18,115 nucleotides of DNA from the NCBI GenBank assembly GCA_050742535.1, contig JBOGIQ010000093.1, positions 1 through 18,115 of the forward strand, in the 5' to 3' direction. This document shows positions 8,106 to 15,207 of the stretch, piece after piece. How positions within the stretch are numbered: position 1 is the first letter of the stretch; each line of letters opens with the position of its first letter. Source of the stretch: Gp6-AA40 sp050742535. Its GTDB lineage: Bacteria > Acidobacteriota > Vicinamibacteria > Vicinamibacterales > UBA2999. The position numbers were made by a program, and so were the translations under genes. The notes under the pieces were generated by a model. That model saw only the letters and a program-made list of their open reading frames with translations, was not told the origin of the DNA and did not search any database.

Positions 8106-9020
8106 ATGCTCCGGGGGGTGATCGTCGCGACGGTGGTGCTGGTTGCGGTGGCACGCGCCTTCGCGCAGCAGACGGTGTTCCGCGCCGAAACGGACCTCGT
8201 GAGCTTTGGCGTGACGGTTCTCGACCGTCGCGGCGACCTGCTGACCGACCTGACGGGCGAGCATTTCGAGATACTCGAGGACGGCAAGCCACAGACGCTG
8301 AAGTACTTCATCCGCGGCGATCAGGCCGATGCCGCACCGGAGCTGCATCTCGGCCTGCTCCTCGACACCAGCGGCAGCATGAGCGCCGACATTGCGACCG
8401 CTCGAACCGCGTCGATCAAGTTCCTGAACGCCCTTCCGGAAGCCAAAGACATCACGCTCGTGGACTTCGACACCGAGGTGCGGCTGGCTAAGTATGGGCA
8501 GCAGGACTTCCCGCGCATCGTCGAGCGGATTCGAAATCGCAAGCCGGAGGGATTTACGGCGCTCTACGACGCCCTTGGTCAATACGTGAACGGCGCGAAT
8601 GCCGATCCGGGACGGAAGGTCATGGTCCTCTTTACCGACGGCGGCGATACGCGCAGCGCCCTCGGGTTCGCTGACGTGATGACGCTGCTGCGCGGCTCCG
8701 ACGTCACGGTGTACCCCATCGGGTTCATGCAGAACCAGTCCTCGTCGAGCCGGAACCTGCAGCGCGTGCGGCTGGCGCAGATTGCGGAGGAGAGCGGCGG
8801 GGAGGCCTTCTTCCCGCTGTCGATGAAGGAGATCGAGGCGGCGTTCGAACGAATCCTGATCCAGGTCCGTGCCCAGTACACGCTCGGCTACGTCTCGACG
8901 AATACCGCGCAGGACGGGCGCTGGCGAAAGGTCGAAATCAGAGTTCGCCGCCCCGACCTCAAGGGTCTGCGCATCCAGACGCGGAAGGGGTATTTCGGAC
9001 CGTACAAGGCGAGTAAGTAG
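8106..9020 (+). CDS. Secreted VWFA-domain protein (Acidobacterial VWFA-related family)
   Basis: 304 residues, ATG start 10 bp after the Aas-like gene, so probably co-transcribed. Residues 1-20 are a signal peptide ending ARAFA before QQ. A short beta region (FRAETDLVSFGVTVLDRRGDLLTDL, then FEILEDGKPQTLKYF) is characteristic of the Acidobacterial VWFA-related family. The von Willebrand A domain follows: MIDAS motif DTSGSMS (D87, S89, S91), a DFDTEV strand, a Thr/Asp-rich LFTDGGDTRSAL segment, and the C-terminal YTLGYVSTN and IRVRRPDLKGLRIQTRKGYFGPY typical of this family. It should bind a divalent metal and protein partners outside the cytoplasm; the exact role of the family is unknown. No membrane anchor follows the domain. 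Confidence 0.88.
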   Translation: MLRGVIVATVVLVAVARAFAQQTVFRAETDLVSFGVTVLDRRGDLLTDLTGEHFEILEDGKPQTLKYFIRGDQADAAPELHLGLLLDTSGSMSADIATARTASIKFLNALPEAKDITLVDFDTEVRLAKYGQQDFPRIVERIRNRKPEGFTALYDALGQYVNGANADPGRKVMVLFTDGGDTRSALGFADVMTLLRGSDVTVYPIGFMQNQSSSSRNLQRVRLAQIAEESGGEAFFPLSMKEIEAAFERILIQVRAQYTLGYVSTNTAQDGRWRKVEIRVRRPDLKGLRIQTRKGYFGPYKASK

Positions 9021-9029
9021 ACTAGCTCA

Positions 9030-11048
9030 GTGCCGTCCGTTCACGACCGATTCACCCTCGTCAGCGACTTCGACCTGCGTGGCGATCAGGTGCGCGCCGT
9101 GCCGGAGCTCGTCGAAGGGCTGAATCGCGGCGATTCGCATCAAGTCCTCCTTGGCGTGACCGGTTCAGGCAAGACGTTCACCATGGCGCAGGTGCTGGCG
9201 CAGGTGAACCGGCCGACGCTGGTCATGGCGCACAACAAGACCCTGGCCGCGCAGCTGTACCAGGAGTTCAAGCGCTTTTTCCCCGACAACGCCGTCGAGT
9301 ACTTCGTCAGCTACTACGACTATTACCAGCCCGAAGCCTACGTCCCGGCGACCGACTCCTACATCGAGAAGGAAGCGACCGTGAACGACGAGATCGACCG
9401 CATGCGCCTGTCGGCCACGCGGTCGCTGTTCGAGCGGCGGGACGTCATCATCGTGGCCAGCGTGTCCTGCATCTATGGCCTCGGATCGCCGGAGGCCTAC
9501 TACGGCATGCTGCTGCCGCTCGAAGTCGGCCAGCGCATCGACCGCGATCAGATCCTGCGGAAGCTCGTGGAAATCCAGTACGAACGGAACGACACCGAGT
9601 TCGGCCGCGGCACGTTTCGCGTGCGCGGCGATATCGTCGAGGTCGTCCCGTCATACGAGGAGCATGCGCTCAGGATCGGGTTGTTCGGCGACGAGGTCGA
9701 TGAGCTGGCGTGGTTCGATGCGCTGACGGGCAAGGTCATCCGCCGCCTCGACAAGATCGCGGTCTATCCGAAATCCCACTTCGTGACGTCCCGGGACCGC
9801 ACCAAGCAGGCGGTGGAATCAATCAAGCAGGAGCTGGAGTGGTATCGCGGTGTGCTCGAGTCGGAAGGGAAGCTCCTCGAGGCCCAGCGGCTGCATCAGC
9901 GGACGATGTTCGACCTCGAGATGATTCGCGAGATCGGCTACTGCCACGGCATCGAGAACTATTCCCGGCATCTGACGGGACGTGCGCCCAACGAGCCGCC
10001 GCCGACGCTGCTCGATTACCTGCCGGAGGACGCGCTCGTGATCGTGGACGAGAGCCATCAGACGGTCCCGCAGGTTCGCGGGATGTATGCCGGCGATCGG
10101 TCACGGAAGGAAGTACTGGTGGCGTACGGATTCCGGCTGCCGTCGGCGCTCGACAACCGCCCGCTGAACTTCGAGGAATGGGAACAACGCGTTCGACAGA
10201 TCGTTTTCGTGTCGGCGACGCCAGGTCCGTACGAGCTCGTCAAGGCGAAGGGGGTCGTAGTCGAGCAGGTGATCCGCCCCACGGGTCTCATGGATCCGCC
10301 AATCGACGTGCGTCCGGTGCGCGGTCAGGTGGACGATCTGTTGCAGGAGATCCGTCAGCGGGCAGCGCTCAGGCAGCGCGTGCTGGTCACGACGCTGACC
10401 AAGCGGATGGCCGAGGATTTGACGACCTACTACCAGGAGCTTGGCGTGAAGGTTCGCTACCTTCACTCGGACGTCGAGACGCTGGAGCGCATTGAGATCC
10501 TGCGCGATCTCCGCCGCGGCGTGTTCGACGTCCTCGTGGGCATCAACCTCCTTCGCGAGGGCCTCGACCTGCCGGAAGTGTCCCTCGTTGCCATCCTCGA
10601 CGCCGACAAGGAGGGCTTCCTGCGGTCGGCGGGCGCGTTGATCCAGACGTCCGGCCGTGCGGCGCGGCATCTCGACGGCCGCGTGATCATGTACGCCGAC
10701 ACGGTGACGGCGTCGATGAAGTCGGCCATCGACGAAACCGAGCGCCGGCGGGCGCTGCAGGCCGCCTACAACGCCGAGCACAACATCACACCCGAGTCGA
10801 TCGTCCGTCAGATTGACGAAGTGTTCTCGAGCGTCTACGAGCGTGATTACTCGACGCCGGCCGTGCGGGACGCGAAGGAGCCGTTCCGCACGCAGGCGGA
10901 GCTGGACGCGGAGATCGCACGGCTCGAGCACGAGATGAAGTCCGCCGCCGCGAACCTCGACTTCGAGCGCGCCGCGTCCGTGCGGGACACGCTGAAGACG
11001 CTGCGCAGCCGGGAGCTCGGCCTGACGGGATCGGTGCTGGGGCACTGA
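9030..11048 (+). CDS. uvrB: Excinuclease ABC subunit B
   Basis: 672 residues, the usual UvrB length, from GTG 9030; the text FTLVSDFDLRGDQVRAV places the start correctly although no good ribosome site is seen in the 9-bp gap after the VWFA gene. Walker A is GVTGSGKT (42-49). The damage-verifying beta-hairpin YYDYYQPEAYVPATDSYIEK (95-114) is intact, as are the DESH helicase motif (VIVDESHQTVPQ, about 336-346), the domain-interface LLREGLDLPEVSLVAILDAD and motif VI QTSGRAARH (about 540). The C-terminal UVR motif (AELDAEIARLEHEMKSAAAN, then FERAASVRD) binds UvrC. UvrB loads with UvrA at bulky DNA lesions and then recruits UvrC for dual incision in nucleotide excision repair. No SOS (LexA) box is evident upstream. 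The downstream lipid-transport operon starts only 4 bp after its stop. Confidence 0.98.
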   Translation: MPSVHDRFTLVSDFDLRGDQVRAVPELVEGLNRGDSHQVLLGVTGSGKTFTMAQVLAQVNRPTLVMAHNKTLAAQLYQEFKRFFPDNAVEYFVSYYDYYQPEAYVPATDSYIEKEATVNDEIDRMRLSATRSLFERRDVIIVASVSCIYGLGSPEAYYGMLLPLEVGQRIDRDQILRKLVEIQYERNDTEFGRGTFRVRGDIVEVVPSYEEHALRIGLFGDEVDELAWFDALTGKVIRRLDKIAVYPKSHFVTSRDRTKQAVESIKQELEWYRGVLESEGKLLEAQRLHQRTMFDLEMIREIGYCHGIENYSRHLTGRAPNEPPPTLLDYLPEDALVIVDESHQTVPQVRGMYAGDRSRKEVLVAYGFRLPSALDNRPLNFEEWEQRVRQIVFVSATPGPYELVKAKGVVVEQVIRPTGLMDPPIDVRPVRGQVDDLLQEIRQRAALRQRVLVTTLTKRMAEDLTTYYQELGVKVRYLHSDVETLERIEILRDLRRGVFDVLVGINLLREGLDLPEVSLVAILDADKEGFLRSAGALIQTSGRAARHLDGRVIMYADTVTASMKSAIDETERRRALQAAYNAEHNITPESIVRQIDEVFSSVYERDYSTPAVRDAKEPFRTQAELDAEIARLEHEMKSAAANLDFERAASVRDTLKTLRSRELGLTGSVLGH

Positions 11049-11052
11049 CGGA

Positions 11053-11826
11053 GTGTTGAGTGCCGCCAACAAGTGGCTGAAGGGTGTCGTGCTCGAGGCG
11101 CAGGAGTACGTGCGCCTCCAGGTGGCGACCGCCCGCGCCGCCGTGTCCCGCCCGTTCTATTTCCACGACGTGGTCGAGCAGTTCGAGCAGATCGGCATCG
11201 GCTCGCTGACGGTCGTCGTGCTGACCGGTTTCTTCACCGGCGCGGTTCTCGCGCTGCAGACGGGGATCACGCTCGATCAGTTTGGCGCGCGGCCGTTCGT
11301 CGGCCGGTTGATCAGCGCCTCGATGATCAAGGAGCTCGGACCGGTGCTGACCGGGCTGATGCTGGCCGGCCGGATCGGATCGGGCATTGCCGCCGAATTG
11401 GGGTCGATGGTCGTCACCGACCAGATCAACGCCCTTCGGGCGCTCGGCACCGACCCCATCCGTAAGCTGGTGGTACCGCGCGTGCTGGCGGGATTCCTGA
11501 TGGCGCCGGTGCTGACCGTCATTGCGAATACGGTCGGCATCATCGGCGGCTGGCTGATCGCCGTCTTTCAGCTGCGGGTCGCGTCGAGCCTGTATTGGTC
11601 CTCGATCATCGAGGGCCTGTACATGGACGACGCGATCATGGGGATCGTGAAGCCGTTCTGCCTGGGATACGTCATCGTGACGATCGGCTGCCATGTTGGT
11701 CTGCGCACGACGGGAGGAACCCAGGGTGTTGGCCGGGCCACCACGGCGGCGGTTGTGGCCGCCTCGGTGGCCGTGATTGCCGTCGATTTCTTCGTGACGC
11801 GTCTGATGATCACGCTTCTTTACTGA
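11053..11826 (+). CDS. mlaE: MlaE-type ABC transporter permease (MCE system)
   Basis: 257 residues from GTG 11053 (TTG 11056 is an equally possible start), 4 bp after uvrB. It carries the MlaE signature ELGPVLTGLMLAGRIGSGIAAELGSM and TDQINALRALGTDP, with hydrophobic segments before and after it (SLTVVVLTGFFTGAVLAL, LAGFLMAPVLTVIANTVGIIGGWLIA, and a final AAVVAASVAVIAVDFFVTRLMI). The N-terminal amphipathic region (WLKGVVLEAQEYVRL) is a normal interfacial helix. The family forms the inner-membrane dimer that, with MlaF and an MCE hexamer, moves phospholipids between inner and outer membranes. The stop codon overlaps the next start (TGATG, 11824-11828), showing translational coupling. Neither an MlaB (STAS) nor an MlaC gene is present in this cluster. 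Confidence 0.93.
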   Translation: MLSAANKWLKGVVLEAQEYVRLQVATARAAVSRPFYFHDVVEQFEQIGIGSLTVVVLTGFFTGAVLALQTGITLDQFGARPFVGRLISASMIKELGPVLTGLMLAGRIGSGIAAELGSMVVTDQINALRALGTDPIRKLVVPRVLAGFLMAPVLTVIANTVGIIGGWLIAVFQLRVASSLYWSSIIEGLYMDDAIMGIVKPFCLGYVIVTIGCHVGLRTTGGTQGVGRATTAAVVAASVAVIAVDFFVTRLMITLLY

Positions 11827-12668
11827 TGGCCCTGCAGACACGGACCGACTCCCAGGCTGCCGTTCTCGATGCTGATCAGCCGGCGATCGTGGTGGAGCAC
11901 GTGAACCTGGCGTTCGACCAGAAAGTGATTCTGCGCGACGTGAGCTTCTCGCTGCTTCCGGGCCACACGAAGATCATCCTCGGAGCGAGCGGGTCGGGGA
12001 AATCGACAATCTTGAAGCTGATCCTCGGTCTCCTGAAGCCGGACGGCGGACGCATCTACGTCAACGGCGAGCGGGTCGATACGATGAGCGAGCGCGAACT
12101 GATGGCCGTTCGCGCCGACCTGGGCATGGTGTTCCAGGAAGGCGCGCTCTTCGATTCGCTCACCGTGGCCGAGAACGTCGGCTACAAGCTGTACGAGGAA
12201 ACGGATCTCCCGCTCGGCGAGGTGCGGACCCGCGTGGAAGAAGTCCTGGGTTTCGTTCGGCTCGGGGAGTTCATCGACCGGCGTCCGTCGGAGCTGTCGG
12301 GCGGCCAGCGCCGGCGCGTCGCCATCGCGCGGGCGATGGCCGCAAAGCCCGGGATTCTCCTCTATGACGAGGCGACAACCGGCCTCGACCCGATCACCGC
12401 CACGACGATCGACGAAGAGATGGTCAAGCTGCGCGACCTCGAAGGCGTCAGCTCGATCATCGTCACCCATCAGCTGCGCGACGCGTTCTTCGTCGCGGAG
12501 CACGAAGCGATTCGCGAACGGGACGGATTCCGCATCGCCCGCGCCGACGCGGTGAAAGCCGACGAAGCGGAGTTCATCATGCTGCGCGACGGCGTCATCG
12601 CCTTCGAGGGCAACGCGGCGGAACTCCGCGCCTCGCACGACGAGTACATCCGGACGTTCCTTTCATGA
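11826..12668 (+). CDS. mlaF: MlaF-type ABC transporter ATP-binding protein
   Basis: 280 residues from ATG 11826, which overlaps the mlaE TGA by one base. The frame is open further upstream inside mlaE, but that part encodes no family sequence. Walker A GASGSGKST (53-61), Q-loop FQEG (Q104), signature LSGGQ (157-161), Walker B ILLYDEAT (177-184), D-loop GLDP and switch His in VTHQ (H215) are all present, so it should be an active ATPase. LFDSLTVAENVGYKL is the Mla-type helical-domain sequence. About 24 charged residues (225-248, EHEAIRERDGFRIARADAVK onward) are inserted between the switch His and the last strands, compared with the compact E. coli layout. Role: powers lipid movement through the MlaE dimer. 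Confidence 0.93.
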   Translation: MALQTRTDSQAAVLDADQPAIVVEHVNLAFDQKVILRDVSFSLLPGHTKIILGASGSGKSTILKLILGLLKPDGGRIYVNGERVDTMSERELMAVRADLGMVFQEGALFDSLTVAENVGYKLYEETDLPLGEVRTRVEEVLGFVRLGEFIDRRPSELSGGQRRRVAIARAMAAKPGILLYDEATTGLDPITATTIDEEMVKLRDLEGVSSIIVTHQLRDAFFVAEHEAIRERDGFRIARADAVKADEAEFIMLRDGVIAFEGNAAELRASHDEYIRTFLS

Positions 12669-12683
12669 ACACACAGGTCATCT

Positions 12684-13724
12684 ATGCCACGCACACGATC
12701 ACTCGGCTGGGCTGAACTGAAAGTCGGCCTCATCTCCATATTCGCGATCGTCATGACGCTCGTCCTCATCTTTCTCCTCAGCGGCGAGGGCGGGTTTTCC
12801 TGGCAGCAATACGGCCTGAAGACGACTTTCGACAACATCGCCGGCCTGAAGCCGGGAGCGCCGGTGCGGGTGGCCGGCGTCGAAATCGGGTCGGTCGAGG
12901 ACGCCATATTCAGGGGCAACCGCGTCGACGTAGCGATGAAGGTGAATGAGGACTACCGCCATCTCATCACCAGCGAATCCGTGGCGTCGCTCGGGTCGGT
13001 GTCGCTCCTCGGCGAGGCGGCCGTTGACATTACGGCTGCAGGCGGCGGTTCGCCGATCCCGGAGTGGGGATACGTCAAATCAGGTCCCGCCGTCGGCTCG
13101 CTCACCGACGTCGCGACGCAGGCGACGGAAGGCATCGAGGAGTTGACGGCCGTCCTCGCCGATATTCGCGCCGGACGCGGCACGATCGGTCAGCTGGTGA
13201 CGAACGACTCGCTGTACCGCGAGCTCAATAATCTCGTCGCCGCCGCGGAGGAGGTGGCACGGAACGTCAGTTCAGGCCGGGGGACCATCGGGCGGCTGGC
13301 GAACAACCCGGCGGCCGCGCAGGCGCTCGAAGCGACGATGCAGAACCTCCAGGAGGTGACGGCGCGCATCCGTGCAGGCGAGGGCAGTATCGGGAAGTTC
13401 CTGACCGACGATGCGCTCAGTCGCAACCTCACGTCGATGGCCACCAACGTGGACGCGATCACCGGCCGCCTGAGCAAAGGGCAGGGGACCGCGGGCGCAC
13501 TGCTCACCGAGCGGGAGCTGTACGACCGGATGAACTCGATGATGAGCCGGATGGATCAGGTCACCGCGGCGCTGCAGAAAGGCGAAGGGACCGCCGGGCA
13601 GCTGCTCCACGACAAGCAGTTGTATGAGAACATGAACGCAACCATGGTTGAGTTGCGCAAGCTGATTGCGGCAATTTCGGCCGATCCGAAGCGATACCTG
13701 AATGTGAAGGTCAGCATCTTCTGA
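12684..13724 (+). CDS. mlaD: MCE/MlaD-family lipid-transport protein with five 34-residue C-terminal repeats
   Basis: 346 residues from ATG 12684, 15 bp after mlaF. Residues 11-32 form an N-terminal membrane anchor (LKVGLISIFAIVMTLVLIFLL). Residues about 44-118 are one MCE domain: LKTTFDNIAGLKPGAPVRVA, then VEIGSVEDAIF, SVASLGSVSLLGEAAVDI. In this family MCE domains form a hexameric ring that feeds lipids to MlaE. Residues 164-333 are five tandem repeats starting at 164, 198, 232, 266 and 300, each beginning G-x-G-[TS]-[IA]-G and followed by a [LF]-Y/L helix, with no spacing drift. E. coli MlaD (183 residues) lacks this array; longer MCE proteins use helical tails to build a periplasmic tube, and this repeat could do the same. 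It ends PKRYLNVKVSIF. Confidence 0.9.
   Translation: MPRTRSLGWAELKVGLISIFAIVMTLVLIFLLSGEGGFSWQQYGLKTTFDNIAGLKPGAPVRVAGVEIGSVEDAIFRGNRVDVAMKVNEDYRHLITSESVASLGSVSLLGEAAVDITAAGGGSPIPEWGYVKSGPAVGSLTDVATQATEGIEELTAVLADIRAGRGTIGQLVTNDSLYRELNNLVAAAEEVARNVSSGRGTIGRLANNPAAAQALEATMQNLQEVTARIRAGEGSIGKFLTDDALSRNLTSMATNVDAITGRLSKGQGTAGALLTERELYDRMNSMMSRMDQVTAALQKGEGTAGQLLHDKQLYENMNATMVELRKLIAAISADPKRYLNVKVSIF
13173..13682 (+). repeat. Five in-frame 102-bp (34-residue) repeats inside the MCE gene
   Basis: The protein motif GRGTIGQL, GRGTIGRL, GEGSIGKF, GQGTAGAL and GEGTAGQL recurs at residues 164, 198, 232, 266 and 300, exactly 34 residues apart. The nucleotide sequences have diverged, so this is an old, structurally constrained repeat and not a recent tandem expansion. 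Confidence 0.85.
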
Positions 13725-13732
13725 GGTCGCCC

Positions 13733-14011
13733 ATGTCACATCAGAACCAGGGAATCGGCAGCGGTACCGTGCTGCTCGCGTTTGTCGCCGGAGCCGCCGT
13801 GGGCGCCGCGGTCGCGCTGCTCTTTGCGCCGGCGGCCGGCACCGAGACCCGCGCCTACGTCAACCGCCGCGCCCGCGAGGCACGGGACCGCGCGGCGCAG
13901 GCGGCCGAGCACGGCCGGGAGATCTTCGACCGGCAGCGCGAGAACATCACGACGGCGTTCGATCGCGCGCGCCAGGCGCAGCGCCACGGGGACGGGGAAC
14001 AGGAAGCGTGA
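13733..14011 (+). CDS. YtxH-like small membrane protein
   Basis: 92 residues from ATG 13733, 8 bp after the MCE gene, with GAGG overlapping the previous stop as ribosome site. Residues 10-33 are a Gly/Ala-rich membrane helix followed by LFAPAAGTETR (GSGTVLLAFVAGAAVGAAVA, then LLFAPAAG), the hallmark of the YtxH family. The remainder (34-92) is a highly charged Arg/Ala/Glu helix, probably coiled coil. The role of YtxH proteins is not well defined; they are often annotated as general stress proteins. Its place inside the lipid-transport operon suggests an envelope function. The end overlaps the next start (GTGA, 14008-14011). Confidence 0.8.
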   Translation: MSHQNQGIGSGTVLLAFVAGAAVGAAVALLFAPAAGTETRAYVNRRAREARDRAAQAAEHGREIFDRQRENITTAFDRARQAQRHGDGEQEA

Positions 14012-14427
14012 GCGACGTCTTCCTCGGGGTCATCGCGACGGCGGTCGCGGTGATGGCGGTCATCCAGGTGGCGGCAATCGTCGTCGCGATGCGCGCCGCG
14101 CGGCGCGTTGGCGATGCCGTGTCCCGGCTCGAGACCGACGTCCGTCCGATCGTCGCCAACTTGAAATCCATGTCCGCAGACGCGGCCCGCGCGGCCAATA
14201 TCGCGTCCGAGCAGGCACAACGGGCCGAACAGCTGATCGGCGACCTGACGAGCCGCGTCAACGACACCGTGGCGGCCGTCGAAGCCACCGTCGCCAGGCC
14301 CGTCCGCGAGGTTTACGCGATGCTGCAGGGCCTCGTGGGCGCCGTGGCTGCATTTCGCGAGGGTCCCCGTGGATCCGTCCGCCAGGGCGCCGGTTCGGAA
14401 GAGGAAGATTCCCTGTTCATCGGTTGA
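14008..14427 (+). CDS. Small membrane-anchored helical protein (DUF948-like)
   Basis: 139 residues from GTG 14008, which overlaps the YtxH gene's TGA, so the two are translationally coupled. Residues 4-30 form an N-terminal membrane helix (FLGVIATAVAVMAVIQVAAI). A long amphipathic helix follows (AMRAARRVGDAVSRLETDVRP to SRVNDTVAAVEATVARPVRE), resembling DUF948 proteins, which commonly accompany YtxH proteins. The acidic C-terminal tail (GSEEEDSLFIG) is probably disordered. No enzymatic motif is present. This looks like the last gene of the mlaE-F-D run. The DUF948 assignment is by overall pattern only. Confidence 0.72.
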   Translation: MSDVFLGVIATAVAVMAVIQVAAIVVAMRAARRVGDAVSRLETDVRPIVANLKSMSADAARAANIASEQAQRAEQLIGDLTSRVNDTVAAVEATVARPVREVYAMLQGLVGAVAAFREGPRGSVRQGAGSEEEDSLFIG

Positions 14428-14435
14428 ACGGATGA

Positions 14436-14464
14436 TTGACGGCGTCCTCCGGCGGTGATACAAG
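14436..14464 (+). promoter_or_regulatory. Sigma70-like extended -10 promoter
   Basis: TTGACG at 14436-14441 (5 of 6 to consensus), a 17-bp spacer, then TACAAG at 14459-14464 (4 of 6) preceded by TGA at 14456-14458, an extended -10 TGn. Transcription would begin near 14471, about 25 bp upstream of the next start codon and its strong ribosome site. Confidence 0.55.
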
Positions 14465-14494
14465 TCGGCTCCTCGCGTCACGAAGGAGGGGACC

Positions 14495-15031
14495 TTGAAT
14501 ACCGCAGCCCGCGCCATTGGCATCTCGCTGCTTTTCGCCCTTTTTGTGGGCCCTGCTGTGTCCTTCGCACAGGAGTCGAAATCCGCGGCGCTCGCCGCGG
14601 AGCTGTGCAAGCTGCTCGACGAACGGAAACTCGATAGCGTTGCGGCGCGCCAGGCCGGCGACCAGTACGTCGGCGCCCTGTACTTTGCCGGGACGCAGCT
14701 GCTCGTCGTGCGCGGCAAGTTCGGCAGTGCCGCGCGCATGGACGACCTGCTCGGGAAGAAGGAGTACCGGGAGGTCTACATGGACCTGAGCGGCGCATCC
14801 GATCTGAAGACGCGCGCCTTCATCATGGACCTTGGCGCCAATGGGCTGCGGTTCAAGCGCGAGGACAACCAGCCCTTCGATACCGTCGATCTCGGCGGAA
14901 AGAACTACCAGTTCGATGGCGAATGGGGCCGCGCGAAGATGTCCGAAGACGAATACAAGAAGACCTTCGCGGCGACCGACGAGGACTATGCGCAGATGCT
15001 GCAGGCCCTCATAGCGACGCTCAAGAAATAG
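14495..15031 (+). CDS. Secreted protein of unknown function
   Basis: 178 residues from TTG 14495. The start is set by a strong ribosome site (AAGGAGG at 14483-14489, 5 bp away) and by the signal peptide it yields: NTAARAIGISLLFALFVGPA, then VSFA before QESK. The mature part begins with a small helical segment containing one Cys (LAAELCKLLDERKLDSVAAR), followed by beta-rich sequence (YVGALYFAGTQLLVVRGKF), a DLSGASDLKTRAFIMDLGANGL strand region and a terminal helix (EDYAQMLQALIATLKK). I do not recognise a family or active site. It has its own promoter and terminator, so it is a single-gene unit expressed independently of the lipid-transport operon before it. Confidence 0.82.
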   Translation: MNTAARAIGISLLFALFVGPAVSFAQESKSAALAAELCKLLDERKLDSVAARQAGDQYVGALYFAGTQLLVVRGKFGSAARMDDLLGKKEYREVYMDLSGASDLKTRAFIMDLGANGLRFKREDNQPFDTVDLGGKNYQFDGEWGRAKMSEDEYKKTFAATDEDYAQMLQALIATLKK

Positions 15032-15046
15032 CCACGCTGAAGAAGC

Positions 15047-15080
15047 CCTCGTAGCCGGCGCCTCGCGCCACCGTACGAGG
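15047..15080. repeat. REP-like nested hairpin with GTAG head
   Basis: Outer arms CCTCGTA/TACGAGG (15047-15053, 15074-15080) enclose an inner GGCGC-CTC-GCGCC hairpin (15057-15069). CGTAG (15050-15054) sits at the left base, as in the other palindromes of this window. It begins 16 bp after the preceding stop codon. Confidence 0.55.
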
Positions 15081-15082
15081 CA

Positions 15083-15114
15083 AAAGGGGGCAGCCCGTAA
15101 AGGCTGCCCTCTTT
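15083..15114 (+). terminator. Rho-independent terminator
   Basis: GGGCAGCC (15088-15095) pairs perfectly with GGCTGCCC (15102-15109) over a CGTAAA loop. The stem continues outward through one G-U and one G-C pair to AAA/TTT (15083-15085, 15112-15114), so the short U-run is preceded by a strong stem. It closes the secreted-protein gene about 50 bp after its stop. Confidence 0.7.
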
Positions 15115-15121
15115 GTATGTA

Positions 15122-15145
15122 CGTGGAGTCCGGCTTCAGCCGGAT
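15122..15145 (+). repeat. REP-like palindrome, variant stem
   Basis: A CGTGGA head is followed by GTCCGGCT-TC-AGCCGGAT (15128-15145). Against the copies at 15170 and 16621 the stem differs by a C-G to G-C swap on both arms (a compensated pair), while the TC loop is kept. Confidence 0.6.
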
Positions 15146-15151
15146 TACTTG

Positions 15152-15193
15152 TCGTAGTGTCCGCCTGATCGTAGTGTCCGCCTTTAGGCGGAC
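15152..15193 (+). repeat. REP-like palindrome preceded by a half copy
   Basis: TCGTAGTGTCCGCCT occurs at 15152-15166 and again, exactly, at 15169-15183. Only the second copy continues into a full palindrome: GTCCGCCT-TT-AGGCGGAC at 15176-15193. The half copy looks like a truncated or partly duplicated element. The palindrome ends three bases before the GGAGG ribosome site (15196-15200) of the next gene, so it could influence that gene's translation. Confidence 0.7.
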
Positions 15194-15207
15194 CTGGAGG
15201 ATTATCG

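Noticed and set aside
11595..11825. Upstream extension of the MlaF frame into mlaE
   Set aside because: The extra 77 codons lie inside mlaE and give non-family sequence; ATG 11826 overlaps the mlaE stop in the usual coupled manner and starts the ABC domain correctly.
10101..11841. Long minus-strand open frames under uvrB and mlaE
   Set aside because: Shadows of two unmistakable plus-strand genes; no ribosome site and no coherent protein pattern.
13855..14739. 294-codon minus-strand open frame across the YtxH-like, DUF948-like and secreted-protein genes
   Set aside because: It crosses three plus-strand genes with good starts, a promoter candidate and coupled overlaps; its translation is compositionally biased without a domain.
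15152..15183. Direct 15-bp repeat that could hint at a CRISPR array
   Set aside because: Only two copies, 2 bp apart, with no spacers and no cas genes; explained as a half copy of the REP-like unit.
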